From Rheinheimera texasensis DSM 17496 (lineage in GTDB: Bacteria > Pseudomonadota > Gammaproteobacteria > Enterobacterales > Alteromonadaceae): 64,000 bases of DNA. Under the pieces are notes generated by a model. The model saw only the letters and a list, made by a program, of their open reading frames with translations, ran no database searches and had not been told where the DNA came from. Location: NCBI RefSeq assembly GCF_000711985.1, contig NZ_KL544005.1, positions 261,970 through 325,969 on the forward strand. Reading direction: 5' to 3'. This document shows, one piece after another, positions 62,820 through 64,000 of the stretch; position 1 is the first letter of the stretch, and every line of letters starts with the position of its first letter. A program made the translations under genes and the position numbers.

Positions 62820-64000
<1,181 letters not shown>

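Overview
The window is 64 kb of dense, typical gammaproteobacterial chromosome. It carries the classic cluster pdhR-aceE-aceF-lpd, the ampD-ampE pair next to nadC, and kbl-tdh. It also has many TonB, GGDEF and orphan periplasmic binding proteins, as is usual in Alteromonadales-like aquatic bacteria (Rheinheimera and relatives are my best guess; this is inference, with no rRNA gene to confirm it). No tRNA, rRNA, CRISPR array, prophage or insertion sequence was recognised.

Layout. 1-670: start of a membrane phosphoethanolamine-transferase-like gene that runs off the left edge. 0.9-3.5 kb: a SapC-family protein and a 7TM-DISM diguanylate cyclase. 3.6-10.7 kb: a TetR repressor divergent from a complete RND efflux operon (lipoprotein adaptor, pump, outer membrane channel), with a three-copy operator-like repeat over the promoter. 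10.6-14.7 kb: an orphan periplasmic binding protein, a PfkB sugar kinase, a membrane diguanylate cyclase and a small K+ channel. 14.7-25 kb: a PhoD-like phosphatase, a GGDEF-EAL protein and a translationally coupled pair of a very large CHASE/PAS hybrid histidine kinase and a REC-GGDEF response regulator. 25-32.5 kb: an M20 peptidase, an Mpo1-like dioxygenase, a Crp/Fnr regulator overlapping an HDOD gene, a small lipoprotein, another orphan binding protein, a TonB-N-terminus-like protein and an alpha/beta hydrolase.

32.5-43.5 kb is the most specialised region: an apparent alpha-N-acetylgalactosamine (GalNAc) scavenging locus. On the minus strand it reads agaR, a KbaZ/AgaZ-type tagatose-bisphosphate aldolase subunit, agaS and a ROK amino-sugar kinase. 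Divergently, on the plus strand, are a large TonB-dependent receptor and a secreted three-part GH31 enzyme with CBM32-like and NPCBM-like modules. The 455-bp space between them holds seven CTTTC pentamers, the core of known AgaR sites. The proposed flow is: the GH31 enzyme releases alpha-GalNAc from glycoconjugates (mucin-type O-glycans), the receptor imports it across the outer membrane, the ROK kinase phosphorylates it, AgaS deaminates/isomerises the deacetylated sugar phosphate, and the aldolase branch follows. The inner-membrane permease, deacetylase, tagatose-6-phosphate kinase and catalytic aldolase subunit are not in the window.

43.7-51.5 kb: an exported M17 aminopeptidase, a PepSY protein, a DUF2789 protein, an unknown membrane-anchored protein, a TPR-GGDEF protein, a third orphan binding protein and a Tsx/OmpK-like channel. 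51.6-61 kb: tdh-kbl and the pyruvate dehydrogenase operon with two PdhR boxes upstream of pdhR. 61.2-64 kb: ampE-ampD and, divergently, a membrane-anchored retropepsin-like protease and the start of nadC.

Five proteins with intact GGDEF/GGEEF motifs and three orphan SBP_bac_3 proteins make signal input and c-di-GMP output a second theme of the window.
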